DNA of 64,000 nucleotides from CAZYTM01 sp964649725 (GCA_964649725.1 CAZYTM010000003.1:186001-250000); one strand, 5' to 3'. Counted from the first letter of the stretch, positions 9,584-18,339 are shown. Notes: generated from the letters alone by a model not told the origin. Program-made: numbers and translations.

Positions 9584-9975
9584 GCGCAGACTTACGCAGC
9601 CAAAGTGCAAAATTGCCACAGCGGAAACGTTCAATTTTGTTCCCTGGCAAGGCTGTCAAGCGACTGCACGGAGGCGTAGCAGCGCTACGCCGCACACGCA
9701 GCCGCGCAGACTTACGTAGCCAGAGCGGAACCCCAACAAATGCGAAACGGCCAATTTTTCGTTATGGCAAGGCTGTCAAGCCGGAACACGGAGGCGTAGC
9801 AGGGCTACGCCGCACACGTGCAGGCGCAGACTTACGCAGCCAGAGCGGAAACCCAACAATCAGAAACGGCCAATTTTTCGTTCTGGCAAGGCTGTCAAGC
9901 CGGAACACGGAGGCGTAGCAGGGCTACGCCGCACACGTGCAGGCGCAGACTTACGCAGCCAGAGCGGAAAAGTGG
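9584..9975. repeat. Tandem ~120-bp repeat containing a dispersed palindrome
   Basis: The phrase GCGCAGACTTACG recurs at 9584, 9704, 9824 and 9943, giving three full units with periods of 120, 120 and 119 bp and a partial fourth. Each unit contains GGCAAGGCTGTCAAG and the palindrome-bearing core GGAGGCGTAGCAGSGCTACG. The last two units are nearly identical, which implies recent duplication. Open frames through it (for example 9613-9918) are repeat-derived and not believable genes. The same core recurs at 50486 and 53389. The stretch 9479-9583 before it holds no gene. Confidence 0.85.
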
Positions 9976-9988
9976 CCGTTTCATTATA

Positions 9989-10489
9989 TTACATGTAGAC
10001 CATGACCCGGAAGGTAAGACTCCCATCCAAAGACCTAAACGGAATAGTCACCCCCTTGCACTGGACATTCATGCTCGCCTGGCCGCTACTCTCGCCCCCT
10101 GCCTCGCAGAGCGGGCGGATCTTGCCGGAGACCACCAGCGGCAATCCGAGGGCGACATTGCCGTACTGCTCATGATACTTGGTCTTGAAGGCGCCGGCGA
10201 TGTTGTTGGCCAGTTCGCCGATGGCGTCGCGGATCGACTCCTCATCCGGTTCGTCGATCATCAACAGCTCCTTGGCCACCCGGATCGCCGAATTCACCTC
10301 GGTGGCAAAGAGGATATAGCCGACCCGATCCCCGGCCACCCCGACTATCCCGACCAGATCGGAATCGACCGGGTCTATCCGCCGTTCCACCTGGCCGGCA
10401 AAGATATCGATCGACATATAGCTCTTGAAGGTGTCCTGGGTCGCCGCCATGATGGTGAACATCACCTCTTCAAAACTTATCCCTGCCAT
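9989..10489 (-). CDS. CheX-like chemotaxis phosphatase
   Basis: 166 residues starting MAGISFEEVMFTIMAATQDTF, with GGGAGGGGCT just before the ATG. The CheX/CheC family motif is recognisable in DAIGELANNIAGAFK, which carries the E-x2-N phosphatase pair, followed by the conserved region LGLPLVVSG. CheX-type proteins dephosphorylate CheY and form homodimers in the cytoplasm. No other chemotaxis gene is adjacent, so it may act on a receiver encoded elsewhere. It lies alone, bounded by the tandem repeat on its 3' side and a divergent gene on its 5' side. Confidence 0.8.
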   Translation of the reverse strand: MAGISFEEVMFTIMAATQDTFKSYMSIDIFAGQVERRIDPVDSDLVGIVGVAGDRVGYILFATEVNSAIRVAKELLMIDEPDEESIRDAIGELANNIAGAFKTKYHEQYGNVALGLPLVVSGKIRPLCEAGGESSGQASMNVQCKGVTIPFRSLDGSLTFRVMVYM

Positions 10490-10602
10490 AGCCCCTCCCT
10501 TTTCACTTTTATCATGCTCCCCTGATATGCTAGATTAGTTTCCATCCGGAAACGGTTCTATCCCCCCCTGGAAACCGGTAGTGTCACATCCGGAGTTTCC
10601 GT

Positions 10603-11505
10603 ATGGACGCTAGCTTAACCTCTATCGCATTGCCAAGGAGTCCGCCGGTGCAGCTCAAGGAAATCCTCGACAATCTTTACGCCAGCCGTTCGCAGCAACA
10701 CCTGGCCAATGATCCGCTCTCCTTCTGCCATCGCTACCCCGACCCGGCCGACCGGGAGGTGGTCGGTTTCATCGCTGCCCCCTTTGCCTATGGCAAGGTG
10801 AAGAGCATCCGGACCACCCTGGAGAGTATCTTCAGCTGCATGGGGAGTTCACCGCGCCGCTATGTCGAAACCTTTGCCGTAGAGAGCGGGCTTAAGGACT
10901 TTGCCGGCTTCAAGCATCGCTTCAACGATCACCGCGATCTCTGCGCCCTGCTCCTGGCGGCCCGTACCATGCTGGAAGAGGCCGACTCTATCGGTGACTA
11001 TCTGCTCGGTCTCTACGATCCACTGGCAACCGACATAACCCCGACCCTGTGCGATTTCACCGCGACACTCCTCGCTTTCGACTATACCCCGGTCTTCGGC
11101 TCCGGCGGCCTGCCGGCCGACTCATCGTTCCGCTTCCTCTTCCCCTCGCCGGCAGGTGGCAGCGCCTGCAAGAGGCTCTGCATGTATCTCCGCTGGATGG
11201 TGCGGCCGGCCGACGGGATCGACCTGGGGCTCTGGAGAGCGATACCGCCGGCAAAACTGGTCATCCCGGTCGATGCGCATATCGAGAGGCTCGGCCGCCT
11301 CTTGGGATTCACCCGCCGACGCCAGGCCGATTGGCGGATGGCCCAGGAGATAACTGCCGCACTCCGCCTGCTCGACCCGCTCGATCCGGTCAAGTACGAC
11401 TTCTCCCTCTGCCACCTGGGGATATCCGAAGGTTGCACCGGCAAGGAGAGGCTCCGCTGCCAGAGCTGCCCCATCAGCACCATCTGTACGGCCGGTGCGC
11501 CATGA
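10603..11505 (+). CDS. TIGR02757/DUF2400 family protein with four-Cys cluster
   Basis: 300 residues. The start region DPLSFCHRYPDPADREVVGFIAA and the motif AYGKVKSI match the TIGR02757 family, which is widespread in Bacteroidota and delta-type bacteria and has no established function. The C-terminus has C-x7-C-x2-C-x5-C (CTGKERLRCQSCPISTIC), much like the Fe-S cluster loop of endonuclease III, and the VIPVDAHIERLGRLLG region resembles the helix-hairpin-helix/aspartate part of that superfamily. A DNA glycosylase-like fold is therefore plausible. It overlaps the next gene by 4 bp (ATGA), so it is coupled to pabBC. Confidence 0.75.
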   Translation: MDASLTSIALPRSPPVQLKEILDNLYASRSQQHLANDPLSFCHRYPDPADREVVGFIAAPFAYGKVKSIRTTLESIFSCMGSSPRRYVETFAVESGLKDFAGFKHRFNDHRDLCALLLAARTMLEEADSIGDYLLGLYDPLATDITPTLCDFTATLLAFDYTPVFGSGGLPADSSFRFLFPSPAGGSACKRLCMYLRWMVRPADGIDLGLWRAIPPAKLVIPVDAHIERLGRLLGFTRRRQADWRMAQEITAALRLLDPLDPVKYDFSLCHLGISEGCTGKERLRCQSCPISTICTAGAP

Positions 11506-13268
11506 TCGAGCCGCGTCTGGTCATCCTGGAGTCGTTCAGCGCCGGCCGCAACCCCGATTCCTACATATTTACCGACCTGGTGGAGGAGGTGAGCTGCTCT
11601 GCACCGGCTGAACTCCTCCCGGCGCTGCAGCGGATCGAGACGCTGGTCGCCGGGGGTCTGCACGCCGCCGGTTTCCTTAGCTATGAAGCTGCCCCGGCGA
11701 TCAATCCCGAGCTGGTCACCCACCCTCCCGGGGAGTTGCCGCTCATCTGGTTCGGCCTCTTCCGCAAACGGCTGCCGATCGATGCCGGCGCCCTGGAGAA
11801 CCGTGGTTCCTACCAGCTCGGCGACTGGCAGGCCGATCTTGACCAGCAGCAACACGCCGCTGCGGTTGCCGCCATAAAGGGGCTTATCGCTGCCGGCGAC
11901 ACCTATCAGGTCAATCTGACCATGCGGCTGCGGAGCAGTTTCCTGGGTGAACCGTTCGCCTGCTACCGCGATCTCTGCCGGGCCCAGCGCGCCCCCTTTT
12001 CCGCCTATATCGACACCGGCCGCTGGCAGGTCCTCTCCACCTCCCCGGAGCTCTTCTTCTCCGCCAGCAAAGGGGTAATCACCACCCGGCCGATGAAGGG
12101 TACCATCTCCCGCGGCCGCTGGAGCGAAGAGGACCGGCTGCGCCAGGAGGAGTTGCAGAATAGCCCCAAGGAGCGGGCCGAGAACCTGATGATCGTCGAC
12201 CTGCTACGCAACGACCTGGGCCGGGTGGCAGTGACCGGTTCGGTAGCTGTGCCGGGGCTGTTCAATATCGAGACCCTGCCGACCCTGCACCAGATGACCT
12301 CTACTGTCACCGCAGAGCTGCGCGCTGACGTCGGCCTGGTTCAACTGCTGCAGGCACTCTTCCCCTGCGGCTCGGTGACCGGTGCGCCGAAGAGGCGGAC
12401 CATGGAGATCATCCGCGACCTGGAGAGTTCACCCCGCGGACTCTATACAGGATGTATCGGCTATATCTCCCCACCGACTTTAGCAAAATCGCCAGAGGCC
12501 GTATTCAGCGTCGCCATCCGCACTATGGTGATAGATAGCAGCAAAAGGAGTATCGAACTGGGTGTCGGCAGCGGCATAACCTGGGACTCCGATGCCGCGG
12601 CGGAATATGCCGAATGTCGCGCCAAAGCCCGCTTCTCCCGCTGGGCCATCCCAGACCTGCAACTGATCGAGACCCTCCGTTACCAGGACGGGAGCGGCTG
12701 CTATCTGCTGCAACGGCATCTGCAGAGGCTGCAGCACTCAGCCGCATATTTTGCCTTCAAATTCGACCCCCTGCTGGCGGAGCAGCAGCTGCGCAGATTT
12801 GTCGCTACCCTCTCCGGGCAGCATAAGGTGCGGCTGCTGCTCGACCGCTATGGCGAGCTCAAGCTCTCTGCCGAACCGTTCGACAGTGACCCGCCTGACC
12901 TGGTGAGCAGTGTGGCGGTCAGCCATCTGCAGCTCGACTCTGCAGACCCGCTCCGCTACCACAAGACCACCAGCCGCGAGCTGTACAGCAAGGCGCTGGC
13001 CCAGCGACCCGACTGCCTGGATGTAATCATCTGCAACGAACGGGGGGAGGCCTGCGAAGGGACCAATCATAACCTGGTGGCAAAGATCGGGGGGGAGCTG
13101 GTGACTCCGCCGCTCGACTGCGGCCTCCTCCCCGGGGTGCTGCGGGAGGAGCTGCTTGCCAGGGGGGAGATCGTCGAGCGGCTGCTCCGCAAAGAGGAAC
13201 TCCACCAGGCAGAAGAGCTCTGGCTGATCAACTCGGTGCGCGGCTGGCGTCGGGTCATGCTGGTCTGA
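11502..13268 (+). CDS. pabBC: Aminodeoxychorismate synthase I fused to aminodeoxychorismate lyase (PabB-PabC)
   Basis: 588 residues from the ATG at 11502, which overlaps the previous stop; the longer frame from 11049 is spurious. Residues up to about 340 are a chorismate-binding domain with MKGTISRG (the PIKGT-type lysine), ERAENLMIVDLLRNDLGRV, CGSVTGAPK and the terminal EAVFSVAIRT. The C-terminal third is a class IV aminotransferase fold (LLQRHLQRLQHSA, DVIICNERGEACEGTNHN, TPPLDCGLLPGVLRE) with the PLP-lysine expected in the HKTTSREL region. Together they convert chorismate to p-aminobenzoate for folate synthesis, needing a separate glutamine amidotransferase (PabA). The fusion is known in several lineages. 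Confidence 0.93.
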   Translation: MIEPRLVILESFSAGRNPDSYIFTDLVEEVSCSAPAELLPALQRIETLVAGGLHAAGFLSYEAAPAINPELVTHPPGELPLIWFGLFRKRLPIDAGALENRGSYQLGDWQADLDQQQHAAAVAAIKGLIAAGDTYQVNLTMRLRSSFLGEPFACYRDLCRAQRAPFSAYIDTGRWQVLSTSPELFFSASKGVITTRPMKGTISRGRWSEEDRLRQEELQNSPKERAENLMIVDLLRNDLGRVAVTGSVAVPGLFNIETLPTLHQMTSTVTAELRADVGLVQLLQALFPCGSVTGAPKRRTMEIIRDLESSPRGLYTGCIGYISPPTLAKSPEAVFSVAIRTMVIDSSKRSIELGVGSGITWDSDAAAEYAECRAKARFSRWAIPDLQLIETLRYQDGSGCYLLQRHLQRLQHSAAYFAFKFDPLLAEQQLRRFVATLSGQHKVRLLLDRYGELKLSAEPFDSDPPDLVSSVAVSHLQLDSADPLRYHKTTSRELYSKALAQRPDCLDVIICNERGEACEGTNHNLVAKIGGELVTPPLDCGLLPGVLREELLARGEIVERLLRKEELHQAEELWLINSVRGWRRVMLV

Positions 13269-13287
13269 CCGGAGAAAGGATACAACC

Positions 13288-13344
13288 ATGACAGGAGCAG
13301 GCAAAACCATGAACTACTGCCTTAGCAGGATGGGAGAGAGATGA
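13288..13344 (+). CDS. Tiny upstream ORF (18 aa), speculative
   Basis: ATG at 13288 follows GGAGAAAGG with good spacing and reads 18 codons (MTGAGKTMNYCLSRMGER). Its stop overlaps the ATG of the following small membrane-protein gene (ATGA). It may only couple translation between pabBC and that gene, or it may be chance. Confidence 0.3.
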   Translation: MTGAGKTMNYCLSRMGER

Positions 13345-13511
13345 AACAGCTACTCACCCTTTTCGCCGTGATCCCCCTTATCACCGCCTTTCTCTACCCC
13401 CTCTACTGGGGTGGCCTGGGCAACAGGGTCTCCTGGCTGGCAGTGGCGGTCATGGTCGTGGTCGGTGTGAGCTGCTTCTATCTGCTGGTCAAATATCGCA
13501 AAAAGCTCTGA
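13341..13511 (+). CDS. Small two-TM membrane protein (56 aa)
   Basis: Sequence begins MKQLLTLFAVIPLITAFLY and has two hydrophobic segments (about 4-20 and 29-49) separated by a short polar turn, ending in KYRKKL, the positive-inside pattern. GGGAGAGAG precedes the ATG. It follows pabBC by 70 bp on the same strand and ends just before the convergent diguanylate cyclase. No family is recognised. Codon use is like its neighbours and the start signal is strong, so I regard it as a real gene. Confidence 0.6.
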   Translation: MKQLLTLFAVIPLITAFLYPLYWGGLGNRVSWLAVAVMVVVGVSCFYLLVKYRKKL

Positions 13512-13528
13512 CACCCAGCCATTAGCGG

Positions 13529-14578
13529 TCAGGCAGCTTTGTTCAGCTCGCCCGAGCGCTGGTAATCGGTGACCCGGTTCTTCCCTTCCCGCTTGCTCAG
13601 ATACATAGCCTCGTCAGCCCTCGCCATCACGCTCTTCAGACTGTCGCCATCCTCCGGGAAACCTGCCACTCCGGCCGACAGGGTCGAATAGAGCAGGTCC
13701 CCGTCGTTATCAAAGGAGCACTCCGCAAATTCCCTGACGATCCGCTTCACCACCCCGACCGCATCCTCTCTGCTGCTATCGTTCAACATCAGGATGAATT
13801 CGTCCCCTCCGTAGCGGGCGGCGATATCGGTGCTGCGCAGATTCCTGGTAATGGTCCGCCCCATATGCCTGATCAGTTCTGTCCCGGCAAAATGGCCATG
13901 GCGGTCGTTTATCTGTTTCAGGTTGTCGGCATCGAGCATGCAGATACTGAAATGCCGGCCATGGCGCCGCGCCAGCTCCTCCTGGCTGCTGGCCAGGTTG
14001 ATGAAATTACGCATGTTATGCAACCCGGTGATCTCGTCGGTCAGCGACAGCCGTTCCACCTCCTTGCGGGCGATCTCCGCCTCTCCGGAGAGCATGGCGC
14101 CCAGATGGGCGATCAGCATGAAGGGGAATAACTCAAGGAGATGCGCGACCAGCAGATGCCCGGTGATGCGCAGCGAAAAGTAGTCGCTCGCCAGCAGGAT
14201 ATAGGAAGTTACCGCCAGGGCCGCCATGAAATAGGTGACCCGGCGCCCCTGGGTAAGGGAGGTGGCCATCAGGACCAGATAGATGAGGGAGATGAAGGGG
14301 CTGGTAGCCTTGCCGGTAAACCAGCAGACCGCCACTATGAAGGCAAGGAAGACCATCAGGTCGGCAAAGGTCTTCCCCTGGCTTGATCGGCCCCGATAGA
14401 CCAGATAGCGGGCAACAACATTGTAACAGAGGAGCAGCAGGCAGAACAGCGACAGATAGAGGGTGGTGCTGTCACCGGGGGGGAGCAGTCTGATGTCGAG
14501 CGATACCAGGGCGATGAGCAGCCAGGAGATGTTCCCCATGATCCGGTCATAACCGGCGAATCTGTCGTTCATCTGCAT
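13529..14578 (-). CDS. Membrane diguanylate cyclase
   Basis: 349 residues from the ATG at 14578, chosen because AGAGGAG lies six bases upstream; an in-frame ATG nine codons earlier lacks one. Five or six hydrophobic segments fill residues 15-165, followed by a GGDEF domain (RYGGDEFILML) with the allosteric I-site RSTD five residues upstream. The enzyme should make cyclic di-GMP from two GTP at the inner membrane and be product-inhibited. The membrane part has no recognised ligand-binding family. The gene is transcribed divergently from the large lipoprotein, with a structured intergenic region between them. Confidence 0.93.
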   Translation of the reverse strand: MQMNDRFAGYDRIMGNISWLLIALVSLDIRLLPPGDSTTLYLSLFCLLLLCYNVVARYLVYRGRSSQGKTFADLMVFLAFIVAVCWFTGKATSPFISLIYLVLMATSLTQGRRVTYFMAALAVTSYILLASDYFSLRITGHLLVAHLLELFPFMLIAHLGAMLSGEAEIARKEVERLSLTDEITGLHNMRNFINLASSQEELARRHGRHFSICMLDADNLKQINDRHGHFAGTELIRHMGRTITRNLRSTDIAARYGGDEFILMLNDSSREDAVGVVKRIVREFAECSFDNDGDLLYSTLSAGVAGFPEDGDSLKSVMARADEAMYLSKREGKNRVTDYQRSGELNKAA

Positions 14579-14689
14579 ATATGACTCCTCTGCAAATCCA
14601 TCCAAGTACTGTTCATCTTATGAACTGATAATTACTTAAAACAGCTTCTGCTGCTTCTTTACAGCTCTCAATACTCCTTTGTAAAGGCT

Positions 14690-14834
14690 CGGCAGATTGG
14701 TGCGGCTGCGGTAAAACGCCACATATCACTCTTCGGCGCCAAAGCAGGAGAGTTTAGCCGGTGCGGCAAAATCGCAGATAAAGCCCCGGACCATGGCCCG
14801 GCGCAAGCGATTAAAGTTTTGCCGCAATCTGCCG
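14690..14834 (+). ncRNA. Candidate structured RNA / leader upstream of large lipoprotein
   Basis: CGGCAGATTG (14690-14699) can pair with CAATCTGCCG (14825-14834), and within it GCGGCAAAA (14763-14771) or GCGGTAAAA (14708-14716) can pair with TTTTGCCGC (14817-14825), so the inner arm has two alternative partners. An internal CGCC/GGCG hairpin and a CCGG-rich stem are also visible. The GGCAAA and AAAGCC phrases recall a cyclic-di-GMP (GEMM) riboswitch, and a diguanylate cyclase is adjacent, but the consensus is not met. The 420-bp intergenic stretch has no gene. The lipoprotein start is at 15000. Confidence 0.35.
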
Positions 14835-14999
14835 ATGTGAAGTGAGTCGGTTCATGCTGACTGACCCGGGCTGCACCTAAGACGATTATTCTGCCGAACA
14901 GACCTGCCTATTCCAGGGGGACGAGAGGAGGTGAGACCGGCACCCCCCCGACACAATGACTGTATTCATCTAAATGTGTTAACACAGGGAGGAACCAAT

Positions 15000-17423
15000 A
15001 TGAAGTGGGAGAAAATCTACACCCTGCTTATCGCTGCCTTTACCCTGACCGTGCTGTTGTCGGCCTGCGGTGGTGGCGGCAGTGGCAGCAGCAGTAGCAG
15101 TACCACGACAACGGGATTGAAGGTGGCCGACAAGGTGAGTGTCGTCGATGCCCAGGGGCTGACCGGGACAGTGGCGAAGATCGTCCCGCTCCGTTTCGCC
15201 GCCCTGAGCCTGCCGGCCAATTCCGACTACAACAGCGACATCACCTTCACCTATGTGCAGGACCGCACCACCGAGGCGTTCAAGACCGTCAACCAGATCC
15301 TCTGCATGGTCTCCCAGACCAAATACGAGGCGATGCTGAACAAGGGTGACTACAAGGCGCTGATCAACCAGAGTGTCTGCCAGGGGAACGACAGCGCCTC
15401 CAATGCCGGTAACAGCGCCAGTGCCGGGACATCGGCCTCCAGCTCCACTCAGTATGTCACCTGGACGGTCAACTCCAGCCGTGCCGACAACAACTCCCCG
15501 CAGATCGTCAAGGCATGGGTCCACGAAAGCGCCCGGGATAGCGAACCGGCCAAGCTGGTACAGGCCAAACTGACCATCACCGAGGCAGCTACTTCGACCA
15601 ATCCGTACGGTATCTTCAACCTCAACTTTGCCGGCTATCCGGTCGATGCCAGCGGCGTAGTCGGGACCACCAGGATCATGTACGGGGTGCTCAAGTCTGA
15701 GCGGGACAGCGCCAGCGGCAAGGTGCTGCTCAAATTCGCCGAGGCTGATGCCGCCGGCAACCGCTCCCAGAAAGCCTCGCTGGAGAAGAATTCCAGCGGC
15801 ACCGGCGGCGGCAGCGTCTACTCCTACGAGAACTACAACAGTCAGGTCAAGGAAGGGCAGCTCGATTTTGCCTACAACAGCAACCTCTTCCACCGGAAGA
15901 AGGATGGTGCGGCAGCAGGTTCAAACGATGACGTCTGCCTCGACCGCGCCTCCTTCGAGACCTCGGCCTGGCGTTACGGGCTCTACAACTCCACCACCGG
16001 CAGCAGGATAACAGTCAATTCCGGCTTCCCGATCAAGGCGAGCAAGGCTGACGGCTCAACCGCCTACGGCTGGGTCGGCTACTACGGTTTATGGCTGCCG
16101 GAAGGGTTTGCCGTGAACGATGGCGATACGGTCAAACGCCAGACCTATGGCACCAATGCCTCTGAACTGACCTACACCGCCGTGGTGGTCGGGGGGAAAC
16201 TGAAGAAGCATACCAAGAAGACCACCACCCTCGACGGGATCAAGAACATCCCCCTGGAAGGTTATATGGAGATGACCAACAACTCCCCGCTCAGCTTCCG
16301 GGTGGTCTGGGATGCGACCAGTGCCAAGCTCTACAAGGTCGCCTCGGCACCGCAGAGCTCCTCAGGTCCGCCGGTCTGGACCGATCTGAATCCGCGGGTA
16401 GAGATCGACTTCAACCGCCTCAATTTTGGCGAACTGACCTTCTGGTCCCAGTCACTGGGTGGCCAGGTAAGGCTCAAACTTGCCGGTTGCAGTCCGAGCC
16501 AGGCCAATCCCGGTTTTACCGCCTGTACCGCACCGACCGGAACTACCCCGGTGGTATATTATGTCGAAGACATAACCTATCCGGGCGACACCGTACCGGC
16601 ACTCTCCTGCTACGACCAGTGTCCGAAGGCGGGGGCCAGCGGGATGGACCCGACAGCACTCACCTATTCCGCAGCCGCCTTCAACCCGCAGAACCCGAAC
16701 GCCTCCACCAGGCACGACTACACCTTCAGCAACCTGGTGCTGATGGATGGCAGCAACCGGGCGCTGCTCGCCACTGCTCCGCAAGGGCAGTCCTGGGGCT
16801 TCAACAGCGGGCCGCTCTTTGAGGCAAGCAGTTCCAACCTGGCCCTGCTCGCCTGCGACTGGAACACCGCCCAGACCTGTGGCTGGAAAGCCTGGAGCGC
16901 CCTGGATGTCTTCTATACCTGGGAGACCGGACCAAACACCTGGAACAAGCTGACCGCGGTGAAGGATTCTACCAGCGGCGCAGTGGTGAAGTTCGAGCCG
17001 CCGCTGCGGGTCGAATATACCCACAGCCAGAGCGTCAGCAGCAAACCTGACTACAAGTACAACGGCAGCAAGTTCTTCCTTGAGTATGCCGGCTTCGGCC
17101 AGCTGCAGGGGATCCCTGGCAAGTGCGTCGACATGAACGACGGCACCCTCACCAACGACTGCAGCGGCAGCAACGTCCGCTGGGTACCGGAGTTCACCAT
17201 CCCGGCCGAGAGTACGGTCACCAACAGCAGCGACAGCAGCAGTTATCTGGTGAAACCGCTGGAGATGGAACAGCGGATGACCAAGCGGCCGATAGCCGAA
17301 TGTGCCGCCCTGCCGCTCACCACCTACACCTTGCCGACCGTAGCCGACTGGGTCGATCCGGCCCTCGGCACCGAGCCGACGGTCACGGCAGCACCGGCGG
17401 TGATCGGCGGTGTGGTGCAGTAA
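15000..17423 (+). CDS. Very large secreted lipoprotein, function unknown
   Basis: 807 residues from the ATG at 15000, preceded by GGGAGGAACCAAT; the longer frame from 14931 lacks such a site. The signal peptide MKWEKIYTLLIAAFTL ends in the lipobox LSAC, followed by a Gly/Ser-rich tether, so it is lipid-anchored in the envelope. The remainder is beta-rich, with many Thr/Ser/Asn/Tyr residues and scattered cysteines (for example CYDQCPKAG and CDWNTAQTCGW), consistent with a cell-surface protein. I recognise no domain. It stands alone between a candidate structured leader and a strong terminator. Confidence 0.8.
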   Translation: MKWEKIYTLLIAAFTLTVLLSACGGGGSGSSSSSTTTTGLKVADKVSVVDAQGLTGTVAKIVPLRFAALSLPANSDYNSDITFTYVQDRTTEAFKTVNQILCMVSQTKYEAMLNKGDYKALINQSVCQGNDSASNAGNSASAGTSASSSTQYVTWTVNSSRADNNSPQIVKAWVHESARDSEPAKLVQAKLTITEAATSTNPYGIFNLNFAGYPVDASGVVGTTRIMYGVLKSERDSASGKVLLKFAEADAAGNRSQKASLEKNSSGTGGGSVYSYENYNSQVKEGQLDFAYNSNLFHRKKDGAAAGSNDDVCLDRASFETSAWRYGLYNSTTGSRITVNSGFPIKASKADGSTAYGWVGYYGLWLPEGFAVNDGDTVKRQTYGTNASELTYTAVVVGGKLKKHTKKTTTLDGIKNIPLEGYMEMTNNSPLSFRVVWDATSAKLYKVASAPQSSSGPPVWTDLNPRVEIDFNRLNFGELTFWSQSLGGQVRLKLAGCSPSQANPGFTACTAPTGTTPVVYYVEDITYPGDTVPALSCYDQCPKAGASGMDPTALTYSAAAFNPQNPNASTRHDYTFSNLVLMDGSNRALLATAPQGQSWGFNSGPLFEASSSNLALLACDWNTAQTCGWKAWSALDVFYTWETGPNTWNKLTAVKDSTSGAVVKFEPPLRVEYTHSQSVSSKPDYKYNGSKFFLEYAGFGQLQGIPGKCVDMNDGTLTNDCSGSNVRWVPEFTIPAESTVTNSSDSSSYLVKPLEMEQRMTKRPIAECAALPLTTYTLPTVADWVDPALGTEPTVTAAPAVIGGVVQ

Positions 17424-17443
17424 GCAGTACTGTAGATAACAAC

Positions 17444-17470
17444 AAAGGCGGGGCATTTGCCCCGCCTTTT
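17444..17470. terminator. Bidirectional terminator
   Basis: GGCGGGGCA / TGCCCCGCC hairpin with AAA before and TTTT after. It serves the large lipoprotein on the + strand and the convergent small lipoprotein gene on the - strand. Confidence 0.85.
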
Positions 17471-17495
17471 CTTTTTCCAGGTGTATGTAGATGGA

Positions 17496-17819
17496 TTATT
17501 TTATCGGTGGCGCTGGGGTAGCTTGAGGTGTCTGCGGCGCAGCTTTCTGCTGCTGCTGATAGGCCCTTATCCCCTGCTGCTGGGCCTCCAGGGACTGATG
17601 GTATTCACGCCGCCGCATCTCCATGGCATGCCGTCTGGCATCCGCCTCGGCCTGCTGGCGCAGGTTCTTCGGCTGCTTCTTCTTCCCCTTTTTCCTCTTC
17701 TTCTTTTCCGCCTGCTCCTTCTTCTCCCCCGGTGGCGGCGCAGTGGTGGCAATGCAGTCGACCGTCAGCATCGAAAGAAGCAGCACAGTTCCACTCAAAA
17801 GATAGTCTCTATATCTCAT
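17496..17819 (-). CDS. Small Lys/Gln-rich putative lipoprotein
   Basis: 107 residues. An N-terminal hydrophobic stretch (YLLSGTVLLLSMLTVDC) ends in a lipobox-like TVDC, then comes a very basic segment (EKKEQAEKKKRKKGKKK) and a helical Gln/Ala-rich tail that ends Pro/Ala-rich. GGGGGA precedes the start. The composition suggests an envelope-anchored linker or nucleic-acid/peptidoglycan-contacting tail, but no family is recognised. Opposite-strand frames over it are its shadow, caused by the low-complexity sequence. Confidence 0.55.
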   Translation of the reverse strand: MRYRDYLLSGTVLLLSMLTVDCIATTAPPPGEKKEQAEKKKRKKGKKKQPKNLRQQAEADARRHAMEMRRREYHQSLEAQQQGIRAYQQQQKAAPQTPQATPAPPIK

Positions 17820-18024
17820 AAAAGAGTCCCCCGAGGTAAGATTCCCATCTGGCTCGAATAGGGTGCAGCAGGAAGTTGCCGCGAGTTATCCCCTTTTCAG
17901 GGGTGGCACTCTATTTTCTATAAACTGTAATCTGGCAGGTGGCAAGTAAAATATCCGCCAGCATCAATGAGCGCCATAGCCCCCCATAAATGCTGCTCTT
18001 GCCGCCAGTGAAGCGCTGAATCTA

Positions 18025-18053
18025 TTGACAAGCAACCGCCAACCGGTTAATCT
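18025..18053 (+). promoter_or_regulatory. Sigma-70-type promoter of an orphan short transcript
   Basis: TTGACA (18025-18030), a 17-bp spacer and TAATCT (18048-18053). It lies in the 520-bp gap 17820-18339 that holds no conventional gene, and a terminator follows 53 bp downstream. Confidence 0.55.
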
Positions 18054-18059
18054 CCATTA

Positions 18060-18146
18060 GCATCTCTTCAGGAAAGGATAACCATGGGGAGCAGAGCAAT
18101 CCAATAAAACCGCCTGCAGTGGCCATCGGCCGCGGGGCGGTTTTTT
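18060..18146 (+). ncRNA. Candidate ~87-nt small transcript with 7-codon ORF and terminator
   Basis: Downstream of the promoter at 18025 comes AGGAAAGG, then ATG at 18084 reading MGSRAIQ and stopping at 18107, directly against a hairpin (AAAACCGCC 18106-18114 with GGCGG 18136-18140) followed by TTTTTT. This could be a stand-alone sRNA or a leader-peptide attenuator, although the next gene starts 190 bp further on. Both ends of the unit are visible; function is unknown. Confidence 0.4.
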
Positions 18147-18339
18147 GTCTTCCGGGTTAGAGGTTGCGTCTATTGAAAGGTTGCTTTTTACCTAGATGGT
18201 GACAGCGGCCGAAAAAAGTTCGGAAAATGCTGATGAAGAACCGTCCCCGATAGAACAGAATGCGTGGTAACGCCTCCTGCTATGAGGCAATAACCACTCC
18301 CAGATTATCTGGAAACAAACAATTTCGGAGGTACAGTTG

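Noticed and set aside
9613..9918. Open frames through the tandem repeat
   Set aside because: The frames follow the 120-bp repeats, have no good start signal and an Arg/Ala-biased product, so they reflect repeat sequence.
9584..9975. CRISPR array
   Set aside because: Repeat units are 120 bp and contiguous with no unique spacers, and no cas gene is present.
11049..11501. Long N-terminal extension of the pabBC frame
   Set aside because: It overlaps the TIGR02757 gene in another frame. ATG 11502 gives a normal PabB start.
14690..14834. GEMM cyclic-di-GMP riboswitch call
   Set aside because: The GGCAAA and AAAGCC phrases are present but the full consensus and tetraloop receptor are not, so it is left as a candidate structured RNA.
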